64,000 nt of DNA from positions 496,001 to 560,000 of the forward strand of contig CAJQUW010015597.1 of NCBI GenBank assembly GCA_907163375.1, written 5' to 3'. The DNA is from Prostheceraeus crozeri. Lineage: Eukaryota > Platyhelminthes > Polycladida > Euryleptidae. A program made the position numbers and the translations under genes. Below the pieces are notes generated by a model. That model ran no database searches, was not told the origin of the DNA, and saw only the letters and a list, made by a program, of their open reading frames with translations. This document shows, in pieces, positions 37,601 to 41,585 of the stretch (positions within the stretch are counted from its first letter, which is position 1; every line of letters begins with the position of its first letter).

Positions 37601-39153
37601 TATTGGAGAGACACTGCTGCATTTCATTTAAGAGTAATGTGTTTTTACGGCTTATTTTAAGCATAGTCTGCATTCTATGTTGTGTTCTTCACACCAGCCC
37701 GGTGTGCGCGTCCTGCATCTGTGTCATCTGTAAATAGTTCTCATTCTTCATTGACTTTCACGTTCTGTTTTGCATGCATTCAGTCTGTATTTGACCCTTG
37801 ACGAAGAAAGCCGAAATATCGGGTTTTTCAAATTAAAGAATAATTCCTGCGAAGCCAGTGGCAATCAATTTTTTTTCAATTACTCATCCAGGAATGGCCT
37901 CATTATACCATATGTTTTGACGACTTGTTTATGTTGTGTAAATACTTCAGTACTTCAGTACTTCTGCTGGAATAAAATTGTAAAAGCAGCACTCAGTTGT
38001 TAGATTTCATCTTATTGCACAATATCTCATGTTCCTCTAAATGGCACAATAATGATTTTTTCAATGGACGTGTTCCAGCCACATCCTGTGCTGGATAGGT
38101 GCACAACTGCGCACATACTTGCAGTGCGGGTCTGGAGAAAAAAGTGACGTGGTAAATAAGATCAATGTAGTTGATTAGTGACTAGAGATGTGCAGATGAG
38201 TAAAACATGAGGATAGACTGATAAGTATGTATGCATATGTTATTCATATTTTCATTTCCTGTGAATGTTTGTTGCTGGCGCGAATTTCATGAAATTAGCC
38301 AGTACGAACTCTGATTTCAGGTGATATATGTGTATCTTAGTGTATTGATGGCAAAAAGTGACAGCAAATGCGTGGAATATATACATGTACATATGCGTCC
38401 ACTGGTAACATCAATGAATGTGCAAAATTTAAAGCTTCGATCATTTGACATGCTATGTACAATTTTCAGGTTCTTATTGTTCACTCTCCGTTTACTTTGT
38501 TAAAGCCGTCCCAACGATGAAAGTTAATTGTAAAATTAACTGTAAAGCACTGAAAAAGACAGTAGTTTGTCTAAAAATTTTAATTTTAGCACAATTATTT
38601 GTTTATGATAGAATAAAAGTTATCACTGTGATGATATTGTTAAGAATAAACTAAGAAAATCAATTTTCATCGTCGTTTTTTTAATACAGAATTTTAGCGG
38701 TCTATAAATAATTTATCATAGTTATTTTGATTAAGTTTTGGCTTTCACTGAGACAAACAGATTACCAGCATGATGTCATTGTCAATAATATAACATCAAA
38801 TACAAGCTATAGAACATCCGGTAGACTGATAGCAGTAATCGAGCAGACCTCAATCTTTACCAAAGTAAACGTTCGCTTTATTTTTTTTTTTGAATTAAGA
38901 ATTTCAATTTTAACCTTTGCAACTAAACTGAAATTTTATGTTTGAACTTACGAATATTGAAATTGATAACATTTTATTAGTTAAATTGTCGTTGACAATG
39001 CAATTGCAACATATATTTGATAATCCGGTTTTTTACATTTCCATTTATATTTCAGGGGGATATGCCTTTTCACAAGAAGAAAATGGTGCTGTTAGTCAAT
39101 CTAAACTCATCCGCTCCTATAATTCGACGCATAGGAAACCTAGTGGCGTGTGA
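1547..39153 (+). CDS. ATP8A: Phospholipid-transporting P4-ATPase, ATP8A type (3' part, 11 exons)
   Basis: P4-ATPases of this class flip phosphatidylserine and phosphatidylethanolamine to the cytosolic leaflet of Golgi, endosomal and plasma membranes, usually with a CDC50/TMEM30 subunit (family knowledge). Eleven exons are visible: 1547-1611, 4688-4777, 4835-4917, 6173-6281, 15098-15361, 17362-17484, 17547-17687, 23120-23373, 24711-24809, 25381-25472 and 39056-39153. All have AG acceptors and GT donors and the phases agree, giving about 471 residues to a TGA. The order matches ATP8A: P-domain with [11 protein letters not shown], helices M5-M10, then a basic tail with [14 protein letters not shown]. 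The GYAFS tail fits ATP8A rather than ATP8B, ATP9, ATP10 or ATP11. The actuator and nucleotide-binding domains and the DKTGT site must lie upstream of the window. I cannot tell ATP8A1 from ATP8A2; an invertebrate may have one pro-orthologue. Confidence 0.95.
1612..3329. other. ATP8A intron, nothing recognised
   Basis: AT-rich intron. Short open frames on both strands have no recognisable motif. Confidence 0.5.
3330..4220 (+). mobile_element. LINE 3' fragment
   Basis: Two open stretches keep the order of a non-LTR retrotransposon C-terminal region. The first (3604-3789) has a Cys/His-like block, [20 protein letters not shown], then HNYVARQMH. The second (3889-4131) has [19 protein letters not shown] and [17 protein letters not shown], then [11 protein letters not shown]. 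Upstream, a third frame holds HGQYARQME (near 3400), as in related copies. At least three frame changes or stops separate the blocks, so it is dead. The tail reads aataaagaaagaattataaa near 4208. The endonuclease and polymerase parts are absent (5' truncation). It lies in sense orientation in an ATP8A intron. Confidence 0.7.
4688..4777 (+). CDS. ATP8A: ATP8A exon: P-domain, ends in LIIDGK
   Basis: A phase-0 exon of 30 codons between atttcag and gtgagt. It ends [11 protein letters not shown], the strongly conserved ALIIDGxxL strand of the P domain. The first half is variable, as it is across ATP8A proteins. Confidence 0.93.
4835..4917 (+). CDS. ATP8A: ATP8A exon: [12 protein letters not shown] block
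   Basis: An 83-nt exon after a 57-nt intron. It encodes [20 protein letters not shown] followed by CKAVICCR, with the last Arg codon split CG|A across the next intron. The [14 protein letters not shown] block is diagnostic of P4-ATPases. Confidence 0.95.
4918..6172. other. ATP8A intron, nothing recognised
   Basis: AT-rich intron with only short random-looking open frames. No repeat or RNA gene recognised. Confidence 0.5.
6173..6281 (+). CDS. ATP8A: ATP8A exon: GDGANDV hinge of the P domain
   Basis: A 109-nt exon with one base completing Arg and then 36 codons ending [15 protein letters not shown]. The two Asp residues of GDGxND coordinate Mg2+ at the phosphorylation site. Vertebrate ATP8A has S where Gly stands before MIQ. 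The donor gtatat is weaker than its neighbours. Confidence 0.96.
6427..7200 (+). repeat. Tandem repeat, about 220-bp unit, 2.3 copies
   Basis: Unit starts are recognisable as gctgcgtaagaagccaag (6427), gttgcgtaagaagtcaag (6925) and gttgtgtaaaaagccaag (7145). Shared internal blocks include tttcacttcacatgatcgca, aggtgcatgatttc and ggtgggatcacttttgtaag. The first copy is split by the foldback insertion at 6548-6771. The third copy is only partial. Confidence 0.8.
6548..6771. mobile_element. Foldback insertion with 12-bp target duplication
   Basis: Two near-perfect inverted arms of about 85 bp (6548-6632 and 6645-6732) surround an 11-bp loop (gcgcgagcaga). A 39-bp unpaired tail follows. The insertion is bounded by AGGTGCATGATT at 6536-6547 and again at 6772-6783. 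The sister repeat at about 6994-7007 carries this sequence once and uninterrupted, so it serves as an empty site. There is no coding capacity. On the + strand the right arm contains CTGACGA, a GGTG/CACC hairpin and then GAAA (6649-6675). Confidence 0.75.
7216..15097. other. Long ATP8A intron, mostly unassigned
   Basis: No exon was found. G or C homopolymer runs lie at 8559-8567 and 9224-9232. A GGGCA/TGCCC hairpin lies at 8573-8585. Clustered gtccgga motifs occur at 10518-10610. A taccggt palindrome occurs near 10905-10922. Three spaced copies of an aatcatag motif occur between 11733 and 11850. Open frames at 7458-7760 and 12016-12426 have no recognisable features. Confidence 0.45.
10093..10200 (+). 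repeat. tRNA-like SINE head (candidate)
   Basis: TGGCACAGTGGGTAAG at 10114-10129 fits an RNA polymerase III A box. About 35 bp on, GGTCCAATGG and GAGTCCC form a weak B-box-like stretch. Similar heads open tRNA-derived SINEs. The B box is degenerate and no poly(A) or repeated tail was found, so the call is tentative. Confidence 0.25.
15098..15361 (+). CDS. ATP8A: ATP8A exon: end of P domain, M5 and start of M6
   Basis: An 88-codon phase-0 exon following an 8.8-kb intron. It contains [24 protein letters not shown], the hydrophobic M5 ([20 protein letters not shown]), [11 protein letters not shown] and the start of M6 (ISLYNV). The order and spacing are those of ATP8A proteins. Confidence 0.96.
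15640..15950 (+). mobile_element. Possible LINE C-terminal fragment
   Basis: An open frame at 15678-15947 contains [16 protein letters not shown]. This recalls the A.LWN.LP motif near the C-terminus of CR1-type LINE polyproteins. The surrounding sequence gives little support and a second frame overlaps. It lies in the intron after the M5 exon. Confidence 0.22.
16740..16990 (+). mobile_element. Possible LINE C-terminal fragment
   Basis: The open frame 16720-16905 ends with [17 protein letters not shown], then a short basic tail and a stop. This resembles the P..RT.R...SF.P motif that closes many CR1-like LINE ORFs. A possible polyadenylation signal (aataaa) follows near 16980. It is short and the polymerase domain is missing. 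Confidence 0.35.
17362..17484 (+). CDS. ATP8A: ATP8A exon: rest of M6 and cytosolic loop
   Basis: A 41-codon phase-0 exon. It reads [20 protein letters not shown] and then the cytosolic M6-M7 loop with [12 protein letters not shown]. The PPLxLGxFDR segment is a P4-ATPase signature. A 62-nt intron separates it from the next exon. Confidence 0.95.
17547..17687 (+). CDS. ATP8A: ATP8A exon: M7 and loop
   Basis: A 47-codon phase-0 exon reading [19 protein letters not shown], then an exoplasmic loop, and ending FFLGNMVYT. This matches helix M7 and the GNFVYT start of M8 in ATP8A. The following 5.4-kb intron holds three nested retroelements. Confidence 0.95.
18826..20193 (+). CDS. Non-LTR reverse transcriptase (5'-truncated ORF)
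   Basis: About 455 open codons. Motifs in order: [35 protein letters not shown] (first catalytic Asp), [27 protein letters not shown] (catalytic YADD), LKILGVVFS, and a C-terminal region ending in [12 protein letters not shown]. This is the polymerase and C-terminus of a CR1-group LINE. The AP-endonuclease domain and ORF1 are missing, so the copy is immobile on its own despite the open frame. An exact clade (Rex1, Crack or Daphne-like) cannot be fixed by eye. Confidence 0.88.
   Translation, partial: QCKANSVGPDELPGFFVRSFVDVLAQPLTIIYNKCLDSGVFPNIWKSANVIPIPKNKTDYRPISILPFLSKVLERLVRDHVLLPSLRQPFDPRQFGFIPNGYSGCTNALLSIRLPILQHTTLCTDNYARVLAVDFQKAFDSVSHSTLLYSLINHFDCKPFVIKFIQSFLSDRFQRVFNNGIAAEWKQVHSGVPQGSILGPILFVALINDLPKFEDTRVVAYADDVTLIYLGSGKSVDTFQSDVDQFSQWSKEKKLTINSNKTKSLLISRKLCNSPTSVSNLPPLIVDNVVIEDVDSLKILGVVFSADARWEKQFTCLYAKCCRALSIVKRLKKNGNPGHIIWQAYISFVFCHIVYCWPVICDVNANQFRKLFHLDRIARRWASVSANVPSLQNMLDKSCVKLIRKIARDKETHPLADFFITRDQKTGIRHTRQLLPLRRRSAMYNSSFVKYSVHS
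20257..20275 (+). repeat. (ATT)n tail of the inner LINE
   Basis: About six ATT units directly after aataaagatct. They mark the 3' end of the inner LINE; CR1 polymerase sequence resumes a few bases downstream. Confidence 0.85.
20277..21289 (+). pseudogene. CR1-like reverse transcriptase, C-terminal two thirds
   Basis: About 337 codons remain open. The catalytic YADD box is intact ([12 protein letters not shown]), as is the GVPQGS box, here followed by CLRP rather than the usual LGP. The thumb and C-terminal region with [12 protein letters not shown] follow. The N-terminal polymerase motifs lie 1.4 kb upstream, beyond the inner LINE, so this frame cannot be made as one protein. Confidence 0.8.
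22261..23119. other. ATP8A intron, nothing recognised
   Basis: Unassigned intron between the nested retroelements and the M8-M10 exon. A pyrimidine-rich acceptor tract (ctttctctttctcttgcag) closes it. Confidence 0.5.
23120..23373 (+). CDS. ATP8A: ATP8A exon: M8-M10
   Basis: A 254-nt exon beginning [19 protein letters not shown]. It contains the last helices, M8 (VVVTVCLKA), M9 ([17 protein letters not shown]) and M10 ([18 protein letters not shown]), followed by TRDVAWK. It ends with two bases of an Ala codon completed in the next exon. Confidence 0.96.
24711..24809 (+). CDS. ATP8A: ATP8A exon: start of C-terminal cytosolic tail
   Basis: A 99-nt exon encoding [20 protein letters not shown] and then [12 protein letters not shown], with a split Arg codon at its end. 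It matches the basic, helical region after M10 in ATP8A. Confidence 0.92.
25381..25472 (+). CDS. ATP8A: ATP8A exon: [12 protein letters not shown] tail segment
   Basis: A 92-nt exon after gccatttcag. It encodes [18 protein letters not shown] and ends NNVDQD plus one base before gtaagt. [12 protein letters not shown] is conserved in ATP8A1 and ATP8A2. The next exon is 13.6 kb away and the phase (one base plus two) agrees. Confidence 0.93.
25473..27828. other. Start of the 13.6-kb ATP8A intron, nothing recognised
   Basis: No exon, RNA gene or identifiable repeat. A minus-strand open frame at 26502-26810 lacks any family motif. Confidence 0.45.
27829..28618. mobile_element. Non-autonomous pogo/Tigger-like element
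   Basis: A 790-bp element between TA dinucleotides (27827-27828 and 28619-28620). The ends begin CAGTGAACTCTCGTTAT and, on the other strand, CAGTGGACTGTCGATAT, giving about 24-bp inverted repeats with four mismatches. The internal left part repeats a cgttataagaatc-like motif about five times, and two more lie near the right end. TA duplication and CAGT ends are those of Tc1/mariner-superfamily pogo elements. A short stretch near 28290-28410 ([12 protein letters not shown]) may be a trace of transposase. There is no usable ORF. Confidence 0.75.
28619..30564. other. ATP8A intron, nothing recognised
   Basis: Very AT-rich intron with no recognisable gene or repeat family. Confidence 0.45.
30565..31418. 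repeat. Large diverged inverted repeat (foldback)
   Basis: The left side starts cagtgacttagaatttgtac and contains caaatttgaaaaactggtgc. The right side contains the complement (gcatcaatttttcaaatttg) and ends ctctaagtcactaatg. Inside, a second inverted pair occurs (gtttgtatagtattcc near 30829 against tactgtgcaaactc near 30920), and a related direct copy lies near 31150-31195. Arms are diverged and the limits approximate. It may be a foldback MITE. No coding capacity. Confidence 0.55.
31419..32759. other. ATP8A intron, nothing firm
   Basis: Open frames at 32020-32223 and 32493-32735 show no family pattern. The second may be part of the hAT debris that follows. Confidence 0.4.
32760..33182 (+). 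mobile_element. hAT transposase C-terminal fragment (decayed)
   Basis: The frame at 32847-33182 includes [20 protein letters not shown], then [20 protein letters not shown]. This recalls the hAT dimerisation motif (LPHSNAxxERVFS....K..R..L...TL..LL). The preceding sequence in another frame ([16 protein letters not shown]) may continue it. The region is frame-broken and no terminal repeats were seen. Confidence 0.42.
33662..33674 (+). repeat. Target-site duplication, left copy
   Basis: TTTTGACGACTTG directly precedes the left arm of the Penelope unit and recurs exactly at 37915-37927. Confidence 0.75.
33727..33757 (-). ncRNA. Degenerate hammerhead-like motif, left arm
   Basis: An exact inverted copy of the motif at 37794-37824, so the head-to-head unit carries it near both outer ends. 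Confidence 0.3.
33920..35459 (-). pseudogene. Penelope-like polyprotein, inverted 5'-truncated copy
   Basis: The minus strand repeats the polymerase and GIY-YIG parts of the neighbouring copy almost residue for residue, starting at [14 protein letters not shown]. It lacks the N-terminal 200 residues. Its frame is interrupted once, between the polymerase and the nuclease, and one clear amino-acid difference was seen (WCEVARE against WCELARE). It forms the left arm of the head-to-head unit. Confidence 0.9.
35481..37631 (+). CDS. Penelope-like polyprotein: reverse transcriptase and GIY-YIG endonuclease
   Basis: A 716-codon open frame. From about residue 205 it has the polymerase: [35 protein letters not shown] (catalytic Asp), [20 protein letters not shown] and [15 protein letters not shown] (catalytic YVDD). 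A Cys-rich linker follows ([17 protein letters not shown]). The GIY-YIG nuclease starts at about residue 625 ([20 protein letters not shown], then RIKEHLKS). The N-terminal 200 residues are the usual variable Penelope region, with NLSD and SYVPPP blocks. The ATG at 35481 lies 20 bp after the head-to-head junction, so some 5' sequence may be lost. The length is near the family norm and the frame is open throughout. Confidence 0.92.
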   Translation: MYTYKEWNIIERYKFLLRAMKRRKLHALLEVQHAEEETVSDESGLPSKNEPFKNLSDATFTEKQLQLLEQGPSYVPPPGTVNNRLLDSVKASVQTSFERLVKEDAVAASSPAKTELFSGILHIYESAKSIPQSQAHRECRNTMQEIDETVKDKNLMLINSDKTNRLIAMNINEYNSMVNNCLSKDDKEVRMVQPITRQNKINQKLTAIASKYARSELEKSILQCKCSEPLPSIPYALPKDHKEGSLRGRPIISSLDSGTRKIQIFLAKLLQPLVQRFVPAHLKSTEDFIERLKCFQPIPGTEFKFGSLDVSNLYGSIPVSSNSQFDLLSCVKLFFESHKHESIFPQLSTDDLGELLLLASEDIYIFNSKLFQQTTGIAMGNNAAPALSSIFMSFVEGLITQNNGIFLWTRYVDDIFVVFDPEVDLVRIANEAHPSISFTFEEASNQTLPFLDTFVEWCELAREFKFSLYVKPIHSQTCLPFSAHVPSNRKRALLIGENWRTIRNSSQSQVPQSKSALRPRFAANGYPRNWVENYFAQVPPVKAEKAEPLTYLKLPYLNEKVKRQVSKLSKKCDPDNNIRVIYQTERPLSHRWRKRPERPKCKTDCWACQIASRSGQCYRKFVIYEVTCQLCRKKYIGQTERTIKSRIKEHLKSPSSAVYQHVTNEHQSFVEENISWRILHTERNHFLRRARESIYIQRNSTSLMNNCIGETLLHFI
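37794..37824 (+). ncRNA. Degenerate hammerhead-like motif, right arm
   Basis: ACCC, then TTGACGAAG, AAAGCC, GAAATATC and GGGT. The outer four bases pair (ACCC/GGGT) around a TGACGA...GAAA core resembling the motifs at 58.2-58.7 kb. The C of the canonical CTGANGA is a T and no clear stem II is seen, so this looks like a divergent or inactive form. Confidence 0.3.
37915..37927 (+). repeat. Target-site duplication, right copy
   Basis: TTTTGACGACTTG, identical to 33662-33674, immediately after the unpaired tail of the Penelope unit. Confidence 0.75.
37928..39055. other. ATP8A intron end, nothing recognised
   Basis: AT-rich intron up to the acceptor of the last ATP8A exon. Short open frames only. 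Confidence 0.5.
39056..39153 (+). CDS. ATP8A: ATP8A last exon: GYAFS autoregulatory motif and stop
   Basis: After the acceptor tatatttcag the exon reads [20 protein letters not shown], then [11 protein letters not shown] and TGA. The GYAFS/GFAFS motif is known in ATP8A and yeast Drs2 to bind between cytosolic domains and inhibit the pump until it is displaced. The match to the family C-terminus is close and is the best evidence that the gene crosses the Penelope unit in the preceding intron. Confidence 0.95.
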
Positions 39154-40314
39154 TCGATCGTTTCAACAATTTGCAAGGAAATTGATGCCAAATTCAGAGA
39201 TGACTCTGTGTATTTGTGATTTATCAAACTGTCGATCGCTTGTGTCCAGAATTTATACGCAATTTATCAGAAACTAACATTTTTCATACCCTCCTCTTCT
39301 TCCCCTTTATTCCTTGGTCTCAGATCTTCACTTTTGTGTTTATAAGAGACGAACAAATACGAAAAGTATTATATACCTATGAATAGAGCAATTATATGTT
39401 TCTTCACTCGATTAACACGTGGATAACTAGGGTCACACATTTCTGCCATTATTCCAGTTTTGATTTGTGGTCAGTATTTGTTCGGCCGCATAAATGACGT
39501 GAGTTTTCATGAAGCCATACCGCAATTGTGCCAGTAAATATTTCGACAAATGAATTATTGACAGTATAAGATTGTATGACTGTAATATAGAAGAATTAAC
39601 GTACAATATGTTTAGCCATATAAATTCAATTAAGAGCTGGAGACGTTGTAGCTTATTATAACATTGTTTCTAAGTGTTTTTTTGGTTATGTGTCAACCGC
39701 CCGTGCCTTTTGTCACACGTCGTACATTGTCGTTGTACACCCTATCCTTACATTCAGAATTGTCACCATGACTTCGTCTCCTTATCATCAACTCTGTTCT
39801 AAATATTCGAAAGTTTGTAAAAAAATGAACACGTTCTATGATACTGATTTGTTTTGATATTTCAAAGATCAATTCATCAATGAAATATAGCTCATGAGTT
39901 CCGCCATAGAGTAGGTATATTAGGTAGTGCATGGTAACTCCGCAAATAATAAATCCCGAATGTGTATAAACTTTCGATTTTATTATATGAACTCAAAGGA
40001 GATACAGTCGGAATTGTTTCCAAATGTGAGATATGCGCATTTATGCAGTTTTGAAGAACTTACAACGGAATTGAGTGATCATGAATTCATGATTGCAAAA
40101 AGCAGAAGGAAATGATATTATTTTACAGATAGTCCGTGTCTGACAGCCTTGGTGAGATAATGTTTGTTAAATTGGCAACTCGACGACCTGCTATATTGCT
40201 TTCCTGCTGAACCTCAGGAGAATCTTCTTACGCGTGATCAGGCAACAGCTGCCACTGGCAGAGCAAAATCACATAATCGAAGACAGTGATTTCAATTAAA
40301 TTTGAAAGATGTAT
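39154..40314. other. ATP8A 3' UTR and intergenic sequence
   Basis: No further coding signal. A possible polyadenylation hexamer AATAAA lies at 39948-39953. Whether the UTR reaches it is unknown. Confidence 0.35.
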
Positions 40315-40730
40315 ATGGGTCCACATAACTATTCAGATTCAAGAAATGAAACATGAATTTAGTGTATCATAAAATCAAGCCTGTGAAAATTGAATTAAAA
40401 ACTTGACATTTTCAGCCTAGAAAGCACGGATAATACCGTGACATTTTCATGAAGACTTCCATTATAATACGGAGCATGAAACTCCCTTGATAATCAGCTT
40501 GATTTCCGCTTAGTTGGGATGATTATTAGCAAATATTCATTCCTTTTGATATCCAACTTGCTTCATACTACGTACAACGGGGAGTCATCTCGGTAGTATT
40601 TAAATTGTCAAAATTTTGATTTCTCAAAAGTGCTCAAATATTTTTTTGGACCACGAGAACGTAATCTCCGCAGAAAACTGAATCTTTTCATATAAAAATT
40701 TTCACTGTGCATGTGAGCTTATACAGATAC
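40315..40730 (+). repeat. Unclassified dispersed repeat, copy 1
   Basis: It matches the reverse complement of 60165-60605 along its length. Shared blocks include actattcagattcaagaaat, cattccttttgatatccaac and ctgaatcttttcatataaaa. Identity looks like roughly 70 percent by eye. No ORF, and no terminal repeats were recognised. It abuts the (TA)n at 40731. Confidence 0.65.
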
Positions 40731-40757
40731 TATATATATATATATATATATATATAA
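40731..40757. repeat. (TA)n microsatellite
   Basis: About 13 TA units at the left end of the minisatellite element. Confidence 0.9.
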
Positions 40758-40826
40758 ATACGAAATGTGCTCTCCTGCCCCACCGAGAATTGTACTCTCC
40801 TGCCCCACTTGTACATGAAGGGACCA

Positions 40827-41308
40827 GGGCCTACAACAATCGTCGGACCAGGCATTTGGAGGTGCTCTGACTGTCATATATCTTCATTCATATCAGTACA
40901 TATCACAGCACAATCATATTCCGCAAAAGCTAACTCTAAATATGAAAATTGAGGGCCTACAGCAATCGATCGTCGGACCAGGCATTTGGAGGTTCTCTGA
41001 CAGCCATAGCACTTCTTTCACATCAGTACATATCAATGCACAATCATATTCCGCAAAAGCTAACTCTAAATACGAAAATTGAGGGCCTACAGCAATGGAC
41101 GGACCATGCATTTGGAGGTGCTCTGACTGTCATATATCTCAGTACATATCACAGCACGATCATATTCCGCAAAAGCTAACTCTAAATACGAAAATTGAAG
41201 GGACCAGGGCCTACAGCAATCGTCGGACCAGGCATTTGGAGGCGCTGACAGCCATAGAACTTCTTTCACAACAGTACATATCAATGCACAATCATATTCC
41301 GCAAAAGC
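40827..41308 (+). repeat. Tandem repeat, about 125-bp unit, four copies
   Basis: Each unit runs from ggcctacagcaatcgtcgg through caatcatattccgcaaaagc to aaatacgaaaattgag. Copies differ by small indels. Confidence 0.85.
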
Positions 41309-41485
41309 TCATACGTGGGGCAGGAGAGTCAGTGGGGCAGGAGAGTCAGTGGGGCAGGAGTGCACATGGGGGCAGGAGCGTACAGTTGTGGGGCAGGGGC
41401 GTACATTTCATATTCGTCCGTGGGGCAGGAGAGTACAAGTGGGGCAGGAGAGTACAATTCGGTGGGGCAGGAGCGCACATTTCGT
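41308..41485 (+). repeat. GGGGCAGGAG minisatellite
   Basis: About eight short units of gtggggcaggagagta with variable spacers. An inverted pair of the same unit lies at 40768-40812. Confidence 0.8.
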
Positions 41486-41486
41486 A

Positions 41487-41488
<2 letters not shown>

Positions 41489-41543
<55 letters not shown>

Positions 41544-41585
41544 TATATATTATATATATATTTAATATATTATATATTATATATA
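41489..41585. repeat. (TA)n and TA-rich microsatellite
   Basis: About 25 perfect TA units to 41538, then imperfect tatata/attata sequence to about 41585. Confidence 0.9.

Larger units (their letters stand above)
33675..37914. mobile_element. Penelope-like element, head-to-head inverted unit
   Basis: A 4.2-kb unit in which a 1786-bp arm (33675-35460, minus strand) repeats as 36092-37877 on the plus strand. The arms are near-identical, with only a handful of differences seen. About 631 bp of single-copy sequence, the N-terminal coding part of the full copy, separates them. A 38-bp unpaired tail (37878-37914) follows the right arm. A 13-bp direct repeat (TTTTGACGACTTG) flanks the whole unit, implying a single insertion. 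Penelope-like elements (reverse transcriptase plus GIY-YIG endonuclease) are known for partial inverted or tandem copies. The near-identity indicates very recent arrival. Confidence 0.9.
40731..41538. mobile_element. (TA)n-flanked element with inverted minisatellite ends and internal tandem repeat
   Basis: The left end reads (TA)n, then aaatacgaaatgtgctctcc with tgcccca repeats. The right end is its complement: gtggggcaggagagtacaat, then cgcacatttcgtatc and (TA)n. The GGGGCAGGAG minisatellite has two copies on the left and about eight on the right. Between them lies a roughly 125-bp tandem repeat with four copies starting near 40827, 40953, 41083 and 41208 (block ggaccaggcatttggaggtg). No coding capacity. 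The open frames here only read through the repeats. Confidence 0.6.

Noticed and set aside
33675-37914. Assembly artefact as the cause of the inverted arms
   Set aside because: The arms differ by a few bases and the unit has a 13-bp duplication outside, which favours a real insertion; long reads would still be the final test.
40827-41308. CRISPR array
   Set aside because: Repeat units are contiguous at about 125 bp with no unique spacers, and the genome is eukaryotic.
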